Source of the DNA: Rubrivivax sp. A210 | GTDB taxonomy: Bacteria; Pseudomonadota; Gammaproteobacteria; Burkholderiales; Burkholderiaceae_C | DNA: 64,000 bases | Direction: 5' to 3' | NCBI RefSeq assembly: GCF_904426505.1 | Contig: NZ_CAJGBN010000045.1 | Span: 1 to 64,000, forward strand | In this document: positions 25,155 through 35,036 of the stretch, piece after piece | Numbering within the stretch: the stretch's first letter is position 1 | Layout: each line of letters begins with the position of its first letter | Notes under the pieces: generated by a model | Databases searched by the model: none | What the model was told of the DNA's origin: nothing | The model's input: the letters and a program-made list of their open reading frames with translations, nothing else | Made by a program: the position numbers and the translations under genes

Positions 25155-26057
25155 GTGTCCGAACCCGCGTCTCACAGGACCGCCCGCGCCCATTCCGGCG
25201 GCGGCGCGGTCAAGGGCGACAAGCGCTCTTTCTTCGAACGCCTGGTCGAATTCATCTCGCCCGGCCCCGACAGCAAGGAAGAATTGCTGCGCACCCTGGC
25301 CGACGCCGAGAGCCGCGAACTGATCGAGCCCGAGTCGCGCCTGATGCTCGAAGGCGTGCTGCGCATGGCCGACATGAGCGCTGGCGACGTGATGGTGCCG
25401 GCCACGCGCATGGACCTGCTGGCCATAGGCGCCGACTACGACGAACTGCTGCATGCGGTGATCGCCACCGGGCATTCGCGCTTTCCGGTCTACGACGGCG
25501 CCCGCGACAACGTCATCGGCATCCTGATGGCCAAGGACCTGCTCAAGCTGCAGCGCGCGCCCGAGCTCAACCTGCGCACCCTGCTGCGGCCGGCGGTCTT
25601 CGTGCCCGAGAGCAAGCGGCTGAACGAGTTGCTGCGTGATTTCCGCTCCAACCGCAACCACCTGGCCATCGTCATCGACGAATTCGGCAATACAGCCGGC
25701 CTGATCACCATCGAGGACGTGCTGGAAGAGATCGTCGGCGAGATCGAGGACGAGTTCGACGACCACGAGCAGGAAAGCGGCATCTACACCCTGGCCGACG
25801 GCAGCCACCGGGTCGCCGGCGACGTCGCCATTGCCGCCGTCAACGAGGCCTTTGGCACCACGCTGCCCGAGGAAGACTTCGAGACCATAGGCGGCCTCGT
25901 CGCGCACGACGCCGGGCGCGTGCCGCGGCGCGGCGAGACGCGCGCCGTCGGCGGCCTGCGCTTTGCCGTGATGCTCACGCGCGGCGGCGCGGTGCGCTGG
26001 TTCCGCGTCGAGCGCGAACCGGCCGACGGCGCCCAGCCCGACAGCGACAGCGCTTGA
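25155..26057 (+). CDS. corC: CorC/HlyC-family CBS-domain transporter protein
   Basis: This ~300-residue protein has two CBS domains (about 75-200: VMVPATRMDLLAIG, HSRFPVYDGARDNVIGILMAKDLLK, NHLAIVIDEFGNTAGLITIEDVLEEIVGEIEDE) and the C-terminal CorC/HlyC domain (about 215-290). It has no membrane helix, as in the short CorC class linked to magnesium/cobalt efflux. The GTG at 25155 is the best start. Upstream codons give a tail without similarity. The lnt gene follows by 5 bases, the standard corC(ybeX)-lnt pairing in proteobacteria. Confidence 0.9.
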   Translation: MSEPASHRTARAHSGGGAVKGDKRSFFERLVEFISPGPDSKEELLRTLADAESRELIEPESRLMLEGVLRMADMSAGDVMVPATRMDLLAIGADYDELLHAVIATGHSRFPVYDGARDNVIGILMAKDLLKLQRAPELNLRTLLRPAVFVPESKRLNELLRDFRSNRNHLAIVIDEFGNTAGLITIEDVLEEIVGEIEDEFDDHEQESGIYTLADGSHRVAGDVAIAAVNEAFGTTLPEEDFETIGGLVAHDAGRVPRRGETRAVGGLRFAVMLTRGGAVRWFRVEREPADGAQPDSDSA

Positions 26058-26062
26058 CGGCC

Positions 26063-27559
26063 ATGCCCGTCACCTGGCGCGGCGGCGTGCTGGCGGCGCT
26101 GCTGGGGGCGGCACAGACGCTGGCGCTGGTCCACACCACGCTGTGGCCGCTGCCGCTGCTGACGGCGGCCTGGCTGGCAGGCCGGCTGGACCGGGCCACG
26201 CCGCGCGGCGGCTTCGTCCTCGGCCTGGCCTATGGCACGGCCTGGATCGCCGCCGCCGTCTGGTGGCTTTTCATCAGCATGCATCGCTACGGCGGCCTGG
26301 CGGCGCCGCTGGCTGCGGCGGCGGTGCTGGCGCTGGCGCTGGCGCTGGGCCTCTTTCTGGCGCTGGCCGGCGCTGCCTATGCGCGCTGGCGCCACGGTCG
26401 CGCGGCCGACGCGGTGCTCTTCGCGGCGCTGTGGCTGCTGGCCGAGCTGGGCCGCGGCATGCTCTTCACGGGCTTTCCCTGGGGCGCCAGCGGCTACACC
26501 CAGGTTGACGCGCCGCTGGCCGTGCTGGCGCCCTGGCTGGGCGTTTACGGCATGGGCGCGGCGCTGGCGTTGGCTGCGGCGGCGCTGGCGCGGCTCGTCG
26601 CCAGCCGCTGGCGCGCCTGGCCGCTGGCCACGGGCGTCGCTCTGGCACTGGGCGCGGCGGCCGCTGTCGGTCCCGCCGCTTTCACGCGGCCGGCCGGCGA
26701 GATCAGCGTGGCCCTGCTGCAGACCAATATCAGCCAGGACGAGAAATTCGCTGCCGAGCGCATGCCGGCCACCCTGGCCTGGCTGGCCACGGCGCTCGCC
26801 CAGGCCGAGGCCGAACTGGTGGTGGCGCCCGAGACCGCCGTGCCGCTGCTGCCCGACCAACTGGAAGATGCCGCGCCCGGCTACTGGCAGGCGCTGGAGG
26901 CGCAGTTCGCCCAGCCCGGCCGTGCCGCCCTGGTGGGCCTGCCGCTGGGTGACTACGAACGCGGCTACCGCAATGCCGTGGCCGGGCTCTCGGCTGGCCC
27001 TCCCTACCGCTACGCCAAGGCCCACCTCGTGCCCTTTGGCGAGTTCATCCCCACCGGCTTTCGCTGGTTCACCGAGCTGATGAACATTCCGCTCGGTGAT
27101 TTCGACCGCGGCGAGGCCCGCCCGCCCTCGTTCGCGGTGGGCGCCCAGCGCGTGGCGCCCAACATCTGCTACGAAGACTTGTTCGGCGAGGATCTGGCGC
27201 GGCGCTTTGCCGACGCGGCCACGGCGCCGACGCTGCTTGCCAACCTCAGCAACATCGGCTGGTTCGGCGACAGCATCGCCATCCCCCAGCACCTGAACAT
27301 CTCGCGCCTGCGCGCGCTGGAGTTCGAGCGCAGCATGCTGCGCGCCACCAACACTGGCGCCACCGCCATCATCGGCCCCGACGGCCGCGTCCAGGCCTTG
27401 CTGACGCCGCACACGCGCGGCGTACTCACGGGCCGCGCCCAGGGCCGCGAGGGCCTGACGCCCTATGCCGCCTGGGCGGCGCGCTTCGGTCTGTGGCCGC
27501 TGGTGCTGGGTGCGCTGGCGCTGGCGTTTGCCACGTCCAGGCCTTGGCGGCGCCCGTAA
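26063..27559 (+). CDS. lnt: Apolipoprotein N-acyltransferase
   Basis: This 498-residue inner-membrane enzyme adds the third acyl chain to lipoproteins. About eight N-terminal membrane helices (1-215) precede a periplasmic nitrilase domain with an intact triad: Glu257 (APETAVPL), Lys319 ([10 protein letters not shown]) and Cys369 (NICYEDLF). A last helix lies near 470-490. ATG 26063 is preferred to TTG 26054, which lies across the corC stop. The position behind corC and before glyQ is conserved in betaproteobacteria. Confidence 0.95.
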   Translation: MPVTWRGGVLAALLGAAQTLALVHTTLWPLPLLTAAWLAGRLDRATPRGGFVLGLAYGTAWIAAAVWWLFISMHRYGGLAAPLAAAAVLALALALGLFLALAGAAYARWRHGRAADAVLFAALWLLAELGRGMLFTGFPWGASGYTQVDAPLAVLAPWLGVYGMGAALALAAAALARLVASRWRAWPLATGVALALGAAAAVGPAAFTRPAGEISVALLQTNISQDEKFAAERMPATLAWLATALAQAEAELVVAPETAVPLLPDQLEDAAPGYWQALEAQFAQPGRAALVGLPLGDYERGYRNAVAGLSAGPPYRYAKAHLVPFGEFIPTGFRWFTELMNIPLGDFDRGEARPPSFAVGAQRVAPNICYEDLFGEDLARRFADAATAPTLLANLSNIGWFGDSIAIPQHLNISRLRALEFERSMLRATNTGATAIIGPDGRVQALLTPHTRGVLTGRAQGREGLTPYAAWAARFGLWPLVLGALALAFATSRPWRRP

Positions 27560-27621
27560 ACTCGGGCCTCCCGCCGGAGCCTCCGGCCCGATCCCGCACC
27601 GCACCCGCACCGCATCACCCC

Positions 27622-28539
27622 ATGCTGACCTTCCAGCAGATCATTCTCGAATTGCAGTCCTACTGGGACGCCCAGGGCTGCGCGCTGCTGCAGCCCTACG
27701 ACATGGAAGTGGGCGCCGGCACCAGCCACACCGCCACCTTCCTGCGCGCCCTCGGCCCCGAGCCCTGGAAGGCGGCCTATGTCCAGCCCAGCCGCCGCCC
27801 CAAGGATGGTCGCTACGGCAACAACCCGAACCGGCTGCAGCACTACTACCAGTACCAGGTGGTGCTGAAGCCGGCGCCGGCCAACATCCTGGAGCTCTAC
27901 CTGGGCAGCCTCGAGGCCCTGGGTTTCGACCTGAAAGCCAACGACGTCCGCTTCGTCGAGGACGACTGGGAGAACCCCACGCTGGGCTGCTGGGGCCTGG
28001 GCTGGGAGGTCTGGCTCAACGGCATGGAGGTGACGCAATTCACTTATTTCCAGCAGGTGGGCGGCATCGACTGCAAGCCCATCACCGGCGAGATCACCTA
28101 CGGCCTGGAGCGGCTGGCGATGTACCTGCAGGGTGTGGACAACGTCTACGACCTGCAGTGGACGGCAGGCCTGAAGTACGGTGACGTCTACCACCAGAAC
28201 GAGGTCGAGCAGAGCACCTACAACTTCGAGCACAGCGATGTCGATTTCCTGCTGCAGGCCTTTGGCGCGCATGAGAAGCAGAGCAAGTACCTGATGGAGC
28301 AGCAACTGGCCCTGCCCGCCTATGAGCAACTGCTCAAGGCCGGCCACAGCTTCAACTTGCTCGACGCCCGCGGCGCCATCAGCGTGACCGAGCGCGCCGC
28401 CTACATCGGCCGCATCCGCAACCTGGCGCGCGCCGTGGCGCAGAGCTACCTGGACAGCCGCGCCCGCCTGGGCTTCCCGATGGCGCCCAAGGCCTGGGCC
28501 GACGAAGTGGTCGCCCAACTGGCGAAGAAGGCGGCCTGA
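27622..28539 (+). CDS. glyQ: Glycyl-tRNA synthetase alpha subunit
   Basis: This is the 305-residue catalytic subunit of the alpha2beta2 bacterial glycyl-tRNA synthetase. Signatures are [13 protein letters not shown] at the start, [46 protein letters not shown] and the class II motif 3 region [15 protein letters not shown]. The length equals that of E. coli GlyQ (303). The in-frame start at 27493 is rejected because it lies inside lnt and adds nothing. glyS follows by 2 bases. Confidence 0.97.
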   Translation: MLTFQQIILELQSYWDAQGCALLQPYDMEVGAGTSHTATFLRALGPEPWKAAYVQPSRRPKDGRYGNNPNRLQHYYQYQVVLKPAPANILELYLGSLEALGFDLKANDVRFVEDDWENPTLGCWGLGWEVWLNGMEVTQFTYFQQVGGIDCKPITGEITYGLERLAMYLQGVDNVYDLQWTAGLKYGDVYHQNEVEQSTYNFEHSDVDFLLQAFGAHEKQSKYLMEQQLALPAYEQLLKAGHSFNLLDARGAISVTERAAYIGRIRNLARAVAQSYLDSRARLGFPMAPKAWADEVVAQLAKKAA

Positions 28540-28541
28540 CC

Positions 28542-30650
28542 ATGACCACGCTGCTGCTCGAACTCTTCGTCGAAGAACTGCCGCCCAAGGCGCTGAAGAA
28601 GCTGGGCGAGGCCTTTGCCGCCAGCCTGGCCGACAGCCTCAAGGCTCAGGGCTTGGCGCCGGCCGACGCCGCCGTCACTGCCTACGCCAGCCCGCGGCGG
28701 CTGGCGGTGCAGGTCGCCGGCGTCGCCGCCAAGGCCGCCGACAAGGCCCAGCAGGCCAAGCTGATGCCGGTGGCCGTGGCCCTGGGTGCCGATGGCCAAC
28801 CGACGCCGGCGCTGCTGAAGAAGCTGGCCGCCCTGGGCGCCGACGCCAGCGCCGTGCCGCGGCTCAAGCGCCTGCCCGACGGCAAGGCCGAGGCGCTGTT
28901 CCTGGACAGCGTCGTGCCCGGCGCCACCCTGGCCGAGGGCCTGCAGAAGGCGCTGGCCGAGGCGCTGGCCCGCCTGCCCATCCCCAAGGTCATGCAGTAC
29001 CAGCTGGCCGACGGCTGGACCAGCGTCAACTTCGTGCGCCCGGCCCACGGCCTGGTGGCGCTGCACGGCGATCAGGTGGTGCCGGTCACAGCGCTGGGCT
29101 TGGAGTCCGGCCGCGTCACCAGGGGCCACCGCTTCGAGGCCGCCGTGCCGCGCATCAGCCTGGCCTCGGCCGACAGCTATGCCCAGCAACTGCGCGACGA
29201 AGGCGCCGTCATCGCCAGCTTTGCTGACCGTCGCGCCGAGCTGCAGCGCCAGTTGCAGGCCGCCGCGGCCGCCCAGGGCCTGACGCCCATCGACGACGAG
29301 GCCCTGCTCGACGAGGTGACGGCCCTGGTCGAGCGCCCGAACGTGCTGCTGTGCCGCTTCGAGCCGGAATTCCTGGCCGTGCCGCAGGAATGTCTCATCC
29401 TGACGATGAAGGCCAACCAGAAGTACTTTCCGCTGCTCGATGCCGCCGGCCGGCTGACCAGCCAGTTCCTCGTTGTCAGCAATATCCGCCCGGCCGACGC
29501 CAGCCGCGTGGTCGAGGGCAATGAGCGCGTCGTGCGCCCGCGCCTGGCCGATGCCAAGTTCTTCTTCGACCAGGACCGCAAGAAGACGCTGGAGGCGCGC
29601 GTGCCGGCGCTGGCCAAGGTGGTCTACCACGGCAAGCTCGGCACCCAGGGCGAGCGCGTCGAGCGCGTGCGCGCCATCGCATCGTCCATCGGCCAGCAGC
29701 TCGGCGGTGCCGCGCTCGCCGCCCAGGCCGACCGCGCCGCCCTGCTGGCCAAGGCCGACCTGCTGACCGACATGGTGGGCGAGTTCCCCGAGCTGCAAGG
29801 CATCATGGGCGGCTACTACGCCCGCCACGACGGCGAGACCGAGGCCGTGGCCTTCGCGGTGGAAGACCACTACAAGCCGCGTTTTGCCGGCGATGCCCTG
29901 CCCAGATCCGATCATGGCGATGCCGGCCTGGTGCTGGCCCTGGCCGACAAGCTCGAGACCCTGGCCGGCCTGTTCAGCATCGGCCAGCTGCCCACCGGCG
30001 ACAAGGATCCGTTTGCGCTGCGCCGCCATGCGCTGGGGGTGATACGGATGCTGGTGGAGCGCGAGCTGGCGCTGGACATCGATGCGCTGGTGAATATCGC
30101 CTACGACGCCTTTCCGCCAGAGCGGATCAAGCGCAACGGCGCCGAGCTGCTGGGCTTCGTCTACGAGCGCCTGTCGGGCTCGCTGCGCGAGCAGGGCTAC
30201 AGCGCGGCCGAGGTCGACGCCGTGCTCTCGCTGCGGCCGGCGCGCCTGCACCTGGTGCCGCGCCAGCTGGCGGCGGTGCGCGCCTTCGCCGCCCTGGCCG
30301 AGGCGCCGGCGCTGGCCTCGGCCAACAAGCGCGTGGCCAACATCCTGAAGAAGGCGGCCGACGAGCCCCAGGGCGAGGTCGACGCGGCCCTGCTGCGCGA
30401 GCCGGCCGAGCAGGCCTTGGCCGCCGCGCTGGCCGCGGTGGCACCGCGGGCCGACGCTGATTTCGAGCGCGGCGACTACACCGCCAGCCTGCAGGCCCTG
30501 GCCGCGCTGAAGGCGCCGGTCGACGGCTTCTTCGACGGCGTGATGGTGAACGCCGAAGACGCCGCGCTGCGCCGCAACCGGCTGGCACTGCTGGCCGGCC
30601 TGCACCGGGCGATGAACCGCGTTGCCGACCTCTCGCGGCTGGCTGCCTAG
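28542..30650 (+). CDS. glyS: Glycyl-tRNA synthetase beta subunit
   Basis: This is the 702-residue tRNA-binding subunit of the heterotetrameric synthetase. It opens LLLELFVEELPPKALK, has LTMKANQKYFPLLD and NERVVRPRLADAKFFFDQD in the middle, and LGTQGERVERV followed by the HD-like and anticodon-binding C-terminal domains (KDPFALRRHALGVIR; DGFFDGVMVNAED). The length is close to E. coli (689). It is encoded directly after glyQ, with gmhB following by 14 bases. Confidence 0.97.
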   Translation: MTTLLLELFVEELPPKALKKLGEAFAASLADSLKAQGLAPADAAVTAYASPRRLAVQVAGVAAKAADKAQQAKLMPVAVALGADGQPTPALLKKLAALGADASAVPRLKRLPDGKAEALFLDSVVPGATLAEGLQKALAEALARLPIPKVMQYQLADGWTSVNFVRPAHGLVALHGDQVVPVTALGLESGRVTRGHRFEAAVPRISLASADSYAQQLRDEGAVIASFADRRAELQRQLQAAAAAQGLTPIDDEALLDEVTALVERPNVLLCRFEPEFLAVPQECLILTMKANQKYFPLLDAAGRLTSQFLVVSNIRPADASRVVEGNERVVRPRLADAKFFFDQDRKKTLEARVPALAKVVYHGKLGTQGERVERVRAIASSIGQQLGGAALAAQADRAALLAKADLLTDMVGEFPELQGIMGGYYARHDGETEAVAFAVEDHYKPRFAGDALPRSDHGDAGLVLALADKLETLAGLFSIGQLPTGDKDPFALRRHALGVIRMLVERELALDIDALVNIAYDAFPPERIKRNGAELLGFVYERLSGSLREQGYSAAEVDAVLSLRPARLHLVPRQLAAVRAFAALAEAPALASANKRVANILKKAADEPQGEVDAALLREPAEQALAAALAAVAPRADADFERGDYTASLQALAALKAPVDGFFDGVMVNAEDAALRRNRLALLAGLHRAMNRVADLSRLAA

Positions 30651-30664
30651 ACCGGCCGCAATCC

Positions 30665-31261
30665 ATGTTCTCGACCAAGCTCGTCATCCTCGGCCGCGAC
30701 GGCATCCTCAACGAATTCCGCGAGGGCCATGTCACCGATCCTGAGGAATGGCGTCCCATCCCGGGCGCGCTGGAGGCGGTGGCCCGCCTCAACCATGCCG
30801 GCTGGCACGCGGCGGTGGCCACCAACCAGGCCGGCATCGGCCGCGGCATGATCGACATGGCCGCCGTCAACGCCGTCCACGCGCGCATGAACCAGCTGCT
30901 GCTGGCCCAGGGCGGGCGCATCGACGCGGTCTTCTTCTGCCCGCACACGCCCGAGGACGACTGCGACTGCCGCAAGCCCAAGCCGGGCATGATGATCGAC
31001 ATCGGCCACCGCTACGGCGTCGACCTGGCCCAGGTGCCCATGGTCTGCGACACCCTGCGCGACCTGCAGGCGGCCCAGGCCGCCGGCTGCGAACCCCACT
31101 TGGTGCTGTCGGGCCGCGCCGCCGCTGCCGGCGACGAGCAGGTGCGGCAGATGCTGGCCCAGGTGCCGGTGGCGCGCTCGCACGCCGACCTGGGTGCCTT
31201 CGTGGATTTCCTGCTCGCGCGTGATGACACGGCCGATTCCGGCCCTGGGAGCCTGTCCTGA
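30665..31261 (+). CDS. gmhB: GmhB-like HAD phosphatase lacking the usual nucleophile Asp
   Basis: This 198-residue member of the histidinol-phosphatase/GmhB group would remove the 7-phosphate from D-glycero-beta-D-manno-heptose 1,7-bisphosphate in LPS-core synthesis. Visible HAD elements are ATNQAGIGRG (motif II), the zinc loop CPHTPEDDCDC, KPKPGMM (motif III Lys) and VCDTLRDLQAA (motif IV). Motif I, however, reads LGRDGILN. Residue 10 is Gly (GGC) where DxD enzymes have the nucleophilic Asp, and only Asp12, the acid/base, remains. Either activity is lost or the chemistry is altered. It is co-transcribed with glyS and plsC (1-base stop/start overlap). Confidence 0.82.
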   Translation: MFSTKLVILGRDGILNEFREGHVTDPEEWRPIPGALEAVARLNHAGWHAAVATNQAGIGRGMIDMAAVNAVHARMNQLLLAQGGRIDAVFFCPHTPEDDCDCRKPKPGMMIDIGHRYGVDLAQVPMVCDTLRDLQAAQAAGCEPHLVLSGRAAAAGDEQVRQMLAQVPVARSHADLGAFVDFLLARDDTADSGPGSLS

Positions 31262-32064
31262 TGGCGCTGCTGCAAAGGTTCGGCTGGGCGCTGCGCTCGG
31301 CGCTCTTCGTGCTGTGGCTGGCGGCCACCGTCGTGCCCTGGGCCACGGGGGCATTGCTGCTGTCCATCTTCGTGCGCGGCAAGCGCCTGTACTGGCCCAC
31401 CATGTACTGGCTGGTGGTGGCGATTGCCGGTGCGCGCGTGATCTGCGGCGTGCGCTACCGTGTCCACGGCATGGACAACCTGCCCACGGCGGCGCAGGAG
31501 AACTCGGCCGTGGTGTTGGCCGCCAAGCACCAGAGCACCTGGGAGACCTTTGCCCTGCCCGGGCTCATGCCGCACCCGCTGGCCTATGTCTTCAAGCGCG
31601 AGCTGCTCTACATCCCCTTCTTCGGCTGGGCGATGGGGCGGCTGGACATGATCCACATCGACCGCAGCAAGCGCACCGAGGCCTGGAACAAGGTCGCGGC
31701 CCAGGGCCGCAAGCTCTTCGACCAGGGCATCTGGGTCATCATGTTTCCCGAGGGCACGCGCACGCCACGCGGCAGCAAGGGCGCCTACAAGAGCGGCGCC
31801 TCGCGCCTGGCCATCTCGGCCGGCGTGCCCATCGTGCCAGTGGCTGCCAGCTCGGCCAAGTGCTGGCCGCGCAAGAGCTTCCTGCTGCGGCCGGGGGTGA
31901 TCGACGTTTCCATCGGCACGCCCATCGCCAGCGAGGGGCGCCAGCCCGACGAGCTGATGCGCGAGGTCGAGGCCTGGATCGAGGCCGAGATGCGCCGCCT
32001 CGATCCTGAGGCCTACGCGCATGAGAAGCACGAAAAGGCCGGCGGCGCGGCGCCGCAATCCTAG
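31261..32064 (+). CDS. plsC: 1-acyl-sn-glycerol-3-phosphate acyltransferase
   Basis: This 267-residue inner-membrane enzyme makes phosphatidate from lysophosphatidate. Two N-terminal hydrophobic segments lie at about 8-35 and 50-70. The acyltransferase motifs are KHQSTWE (the H-x4-E variant of H-x4-D), then RELLYIPFFGWAMG, FPEGTRTPRGSKG and GVPIVPVA. The Glu in place of Asp is common in betaproteobacterial relatives as I recall. Its ATG shares a base with the gmhB stop, so it is coupled to it. Confidence 0.93.
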   Translation: MALLQRFGWALRSALFVLWLAATVVPWATGALLLSIFVRGKRLYWPTMYWLVVAIAGARVICGVRYRVHGMDNLPTAAQENSAVVLAAKHQSTWETFALPGLMPHPLAYVFKRELLYIPFFGWAMGRLDMIHIDRSKRTEAWNKVAAQGRKLFDQGIWVIMFPEGTRTPRGSKGAYKSGASRLAISAGVPIVPVAASSAKCWPRKSFLLRPGVIDVSIGTPIASEGRQPDELMREVEAWIEAEMRRLDPEAYAHEKHEKAGGAAPQS

Positions 32065-32073
32065 AATCTGCCG

Positions 32074-32958
32074 ATGCCGCCGCCCGACCCAGCCTTGCCG
32101 ACCCAGCTTTCGCTGTTCGACGAAGGCCAGCCGGCGCCTGCGGGCAGGGCCGCTTCGCCCGAAGTCCGGGTGCCGCCTGCGCTTGTCGAGCCGGCCGCGC
32201 CCGATCCGCGCCAGCCACGGCCGCAGCGTGAGTTGGTCGTCGACGGCCACCGCATCGCCTATGCGCTGCGCCGCTCGCGCCGCCGCAGCATCGGTTTCGT
32301 CGTCGGCCCCGAGGGCCTGGCGGTGAGCGCGCCGCGCTGGGTGGGCGTGGCCGAGATCGAGGCGGCGCTGCGAGAGAAGTCGGCCTGGATACTGCGCAAG
32401 CTGCAAGAGCAACGCGAGCGCGCTGCACGCCTGGCGGCGGCGCGCGTCGAATGGCGCGAAGGCGCCACCATCCCCTTCCTGGGCGAGGCGGTGATCCTGG
32501 TGCTGGACCCGCGCGCCACCGGCGCCGTGCTGCACACCGACGCCACCGCGCTGCCCGGCGTGCCGCGCCTGACGCTGCACCTGGGCCTGCCGCAGACGGC
32601 CGCGGCCGAGCAGATCCGCGACACCGTGCAGAGCTGGCTGCAGCGCCAGGCCCGCCACGTCTTCGAGGAACGCTGCACTCTCTTCACCGCGCGCCTGGGC
32701 GTGCGCATGAAGCGGCTCTCGCTCAGTTCGGCCGCCACGCGCTGGGGCAGCGCCAGCGCCGACGGCTCGATACGCCTGAACTGGCGCCTGGTGCATTTCG
32801 CGCTGCCGGTGATCGACTACGTCGTCACCCACGAGCTGGCCCATCTGCGCGAGATGAACCACAGCGCCGCCTTCTGGGAGGTGGTGCGCTCGGCCCTGCC
32901 CGACTACGAGCAGGCGCGCGGCGCCCTGCGCCACCAGTTGCTGCCTGTCCTCGATTGA
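32074..32958 (+). CDS. YgjP/DUF45-type metallopeptidase
   Basis: This 294-residue protein has a Pro-rich start (1-50), a domain of strands and helices (55-190), and the zinc peptidase motif THELAHLREMNHSAAFWEVV near residue 250. That is HExxH plus a downstream conserved His and Trp, as in the YgjP-like family. The sequence LSSAATRWGSASADGSIRLNWRL is also typical of DUF45. These proteins are thought to be zinc peptidases, but their substrates are not well defined. It is 9 bases after plsC and ends the housekeeping operon. Confidence 0.88.
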   Translation: MPPPDPALPTQLSLFDEGQPAPAGRAASPEVRVPPALVEPAAPDPRQPRPQRELVVDGHRIAYALRRSRRRSIGFVVGPEGLAVSAPRWVGVAEIEAALREKSAWILRKLQEQRERAARLAAARVEWREGATIPFLGEAVILVLDPRATGAVLHTDATALPGVPRLTLHLGLPQTAAAEQIRDTVQSWLQRQARHVFEERCTLFTARLGVRMKRLSLSSAATRWGSASADGSIRLNWRLVHFALPVIDYVVTHELAHLREMNHSAAFWEVVRSALPDYEQARGALRHQLLPVLD

Positions 32959-33240
32959 CGGCGGGGCCACCCCCCTAGTTCGACGGGGTGCATATGCCCT
33001 GCAATCCACCATCTGGGGTATGCGCCGTATGACCCACCCCGGCCATACTGGTCCGGTACGCTGTCTTCACCAGGCAAAAGAATGGGCCCGCATCGGCCCC
33101 GGCAGGCAAGGAAGGCCTTCATGCGGCGGCAGTCAGGTTCAAACTGGCTGCCGCCGCTGCCGTTTGTGGCAAGCCAATGGCACATTGTCGGCGGCGCCCG
33201 GCCGGCGCCCGGGCCGTGGTTCTATAGTCGCGGTTTACGT
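32959..33240. other. Intergenic region upstream of liuR
   Basis: These 280 bases hold no convincing gene. The region has several short GC-rich inverted repeats and a TATAGT (33223-33228) that could be a -10 element for liuR, with no good -35. The operator at 33241-33254 lies at its right end. Nothing else was recognised. Confidence 0.4.
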
Positions 33241-33254
33241 TGACGTTAACGTCA
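33241..33254. promoter_or_regulatory. LiuR operator upstream of liuR
   Basis: The perfect 14-base palindrome TGACGTTAACGTCA lies 9 bases before the liuR ATG, with TTTACG directly upstream of it. It shares its core with the sites at 33723 and 47466. The location indicates autoregulation by the MerR-type protein. Confidence 0.75.
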
Positions 33255-33262
33255 GTCCAACG

Positions 33263-33691
33263 ATGCCCGCCGCCGCCCGCGCCTCGCAGCGCACCTACAC
33301 CATCACCGAACTCGCCGCCGAGTTCGACATCACGGCGCGTGCGATCCGCTTCTACGAGGACATGGGCCTGCTCACGCCCGAGCGCGCCGGCCGCAACCGC
33401 GTCTACGGCCAGCGCGACCGCACGCGGCTCAAGCTCACGCTGCGTGGCAAGCGCCTGGGCCTGAGCCTGCAGGAGATCAAGCAGCTGGTCGACATGTACG
33501 ACTCGCCCTCAGACACCTCGCAGCAGCTGCAGGCCTTCATGGGCGTGCTGGCTGAGCATCGGCGCCTGCTCGAGCAGCAACGCGAGGACATCGAGGTCAC
33601 GCTGGCCGAGATCAGCCAGCATGAGGCGCGCTGCCGCAGCCTGTTGGCCGGCGGCGCGCGCCCGGCGCGGCCGGTCAAGGCCTCTGACTGA
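33263..33691 (+). CDS. liuR: MerR-family regulator of leucine/isovalerate degradation
   Basis: This is a 142-residue protein. Residues 8-75 form the MerR winged-helix domain (YTITELAAEFDITARAIRFYEDMGLLTPERAG, then QRDRTRLKLTLRGKRLG). Residues 85-130 form the dimer coiled coil (LLEQQREDIEVTLAEISQHEARC). The sequence closely fits LiuR, which controls the liu operon. ATG 33263 is chosen because upstream in-frame codons run through the operator. Palindromic operators lie before it and before two liu genes in this window. The effector is presumably an acyl-CoA intermediate, although no ligand site can be read. Confidence 0.9.
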   Translation: MPAAARASQRTYTITELAAEFDITARAIRFYEDMGLLTPERAGRNRVYGQRDRTRLKLTLRGKRLGLSLQEIKQLVDMYDSPSDTSQQLQAFMGVLAEHRRLLEQQREDIEVTLAEISQHEARCRSLLAGGARPARPVKASD

Positions 33692-33722
33692 GGCAGTCGA
33701 TCCGGCGCCGGGGCCGTTATCA

Positions 33723-33744
33723 TTGACGTTTACGTAAACGTCAA
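33723..33744. promoter_or_regulatory. LiuR operator upstream of isovaleryl-CoA dehydrogenase
   Basis: A perfect 22-base palindrome, TTGACGTTTAC / GTAAACGTCAA, lies 45 bases before the liuA ATG. It is the longest and most symmetrical of the three sites and differs from the one at 47466 at a single base. Confidence 0.85.
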
Positions 33745-33788
33745 CCAAAGCGACCGGGCCCACCGGTCCCCACCAGGAGACAAACGCC

Positions 33789-34967
33789 ATGAACCTGCCC
33801 GGCCTGAACTTCCAGCTCGGTGAAGACATCGACGCGCTGCGCGACGCCGTGCATGCCTTTGCCCAGGCCGAGATCGCGCCGCTGGCTGCCGAGGCCGACC
33901 GCAGCGACCAGTTCCCCATGCACCTGTGGCGCAAGATGGGCGAGCTGGGCGTGCTGGGCATCACCGTGCCCGAGGAATACGGCGGCGCCAACATGGGCTA
34001 CCTGGCGCACATGATCGCGATGGAAGAGATCAGCCGCGCCAGCGCCGCCATCGGCCTGAGCTATGGCGCGCACAGCAACCTCTGCGTCAACCAGCTCAAG
34101 CGCAATGGCTCCGAGGCGCAGAAGCGCAAATACCTGCCCGGGCTGATCAGCGGCGAGCATGTGGGCGCGCTGGCGATGAGCGAGCCCGGCGCCGGCTCCG
34201 ACGTCATCAGCATGAAGCTCAAGGCCGAAGACAAGGGCGGCTATTACCTGCTCAACGGCAGCAAGATGTGGATCACCAACGGCCCCGACGCGGACACCAT
34301 GGTGGTCTACGCCAAGACCGAGCCCGAGCTGGGTGCTCGCGGCGTCACCGCCTTCATCGTCGAGAAGGGCATGAAGGGTTTCTCCACGGCGCAGAAGCTC
34401 GACAAGCTGGGCATGCGCGGCAGCCACACCGGCGAGATGGTGTTCGACAACGTCGAGGTACCGGCGGCCAACATCCTGGGCAACCTGAACGGCGGCGCCA
34501 AGGTGCTGATGAGCGGCCTGGACTACGAGCGTGCGGTGCTCGCCGCCGGGCCCATCGGCATCATGCAGGCGGTGATGGACAACGTCGTGCCCTACATCCA
34601 CGACCGCCGGCAGTTCGGCCAGAGCATCGGCGAATTCCAGCTCATCCAGGGCAAGGTGGCCGACATGTACACCGTGCTGCAGGCCGGCCGCGCCTTCTGC
34701 TACACGGTGGGCAAGAACCTCGACCTGCTGGGCGCCGAGCATGTGCGCCAGGTGCGGAAGGATTGCGCCAGCGTGATCCTGTGGTGCGCCGAGAAGGCCA
34801 CCTGGATGGCCGGCGAGGGCATCCAGATCTTCGGCGGCAACGGCTACATCAACGACTACCCGCTGGGCCGCCTGTGGCGCGACGCCAAGCTCTACGAGAT
34901 CGGTGCCGGCACGAGCGAGATCCGCCGCATGCTGATAGGGCGCGAGCTGTTCGCGGAAACCCTCTGA
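33789..34967 (+). CDS. liuA: Isovaleryl-CoA dehydrogenase
   Basis: This 392-residue FAD enzyme converts isovaleryl-CoA to 3-methylcrotonyl-CoA, the third step of leucine breakdown. The catalytic Glu is Glu247 in [14 protein letters not shown], the position characteristic of isovaleryl-CoA dehydrogenases rather than other acyl-CoA dehydrogenases. [32 protein letters not shown] and [31 protein letters not shown] complete the family marks. It is preceded by the LiuR site and by AGGAGA before the ATG. The liuBCDE genes lie 12.5 kb downstream. Confidence 0.95.
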   Translation: MNLPGLNFQLGEDIDALRDAVHAFAQAEIAPLAAEADRSDQFPMHLWRKMGELGVLGITVPEEYGGANMGYLAHMIAMEEISRASAAIGLSYGAHSNLCVNQLKRNGSEAQKRKYLPGLISGEHVGALAMSEPGAGSDVISMKLKAEDKGGYYLLNGSKMWITNGPDADTMVVYAKTEPELGARGVTAFIVEKGMKGFSTAQKLDKLGMRGSHTGEMVFDNVEVPAANILGNLNGGAKVLMSGLDYERAVLAAGPIGIMQAVMDNVVPYIHDRRQFGQSIGEFQLIQGKVADMYTVLQAGRAFCYTVGKNLDLLGAEHVRQVRKDCASVILWCAEKATWMAGEGIQIFGGNGYINDYPLGRLWRDAKLYEIGAGTSEIRRMLIGRELFAETL

Positions 34968-35036
34968 GGCACGGCCCGCAGACACCCGACCGTAAACTCG
35001 TCTTCACCGCAACATCCGGCTTCGCCGCTCCGCCGA

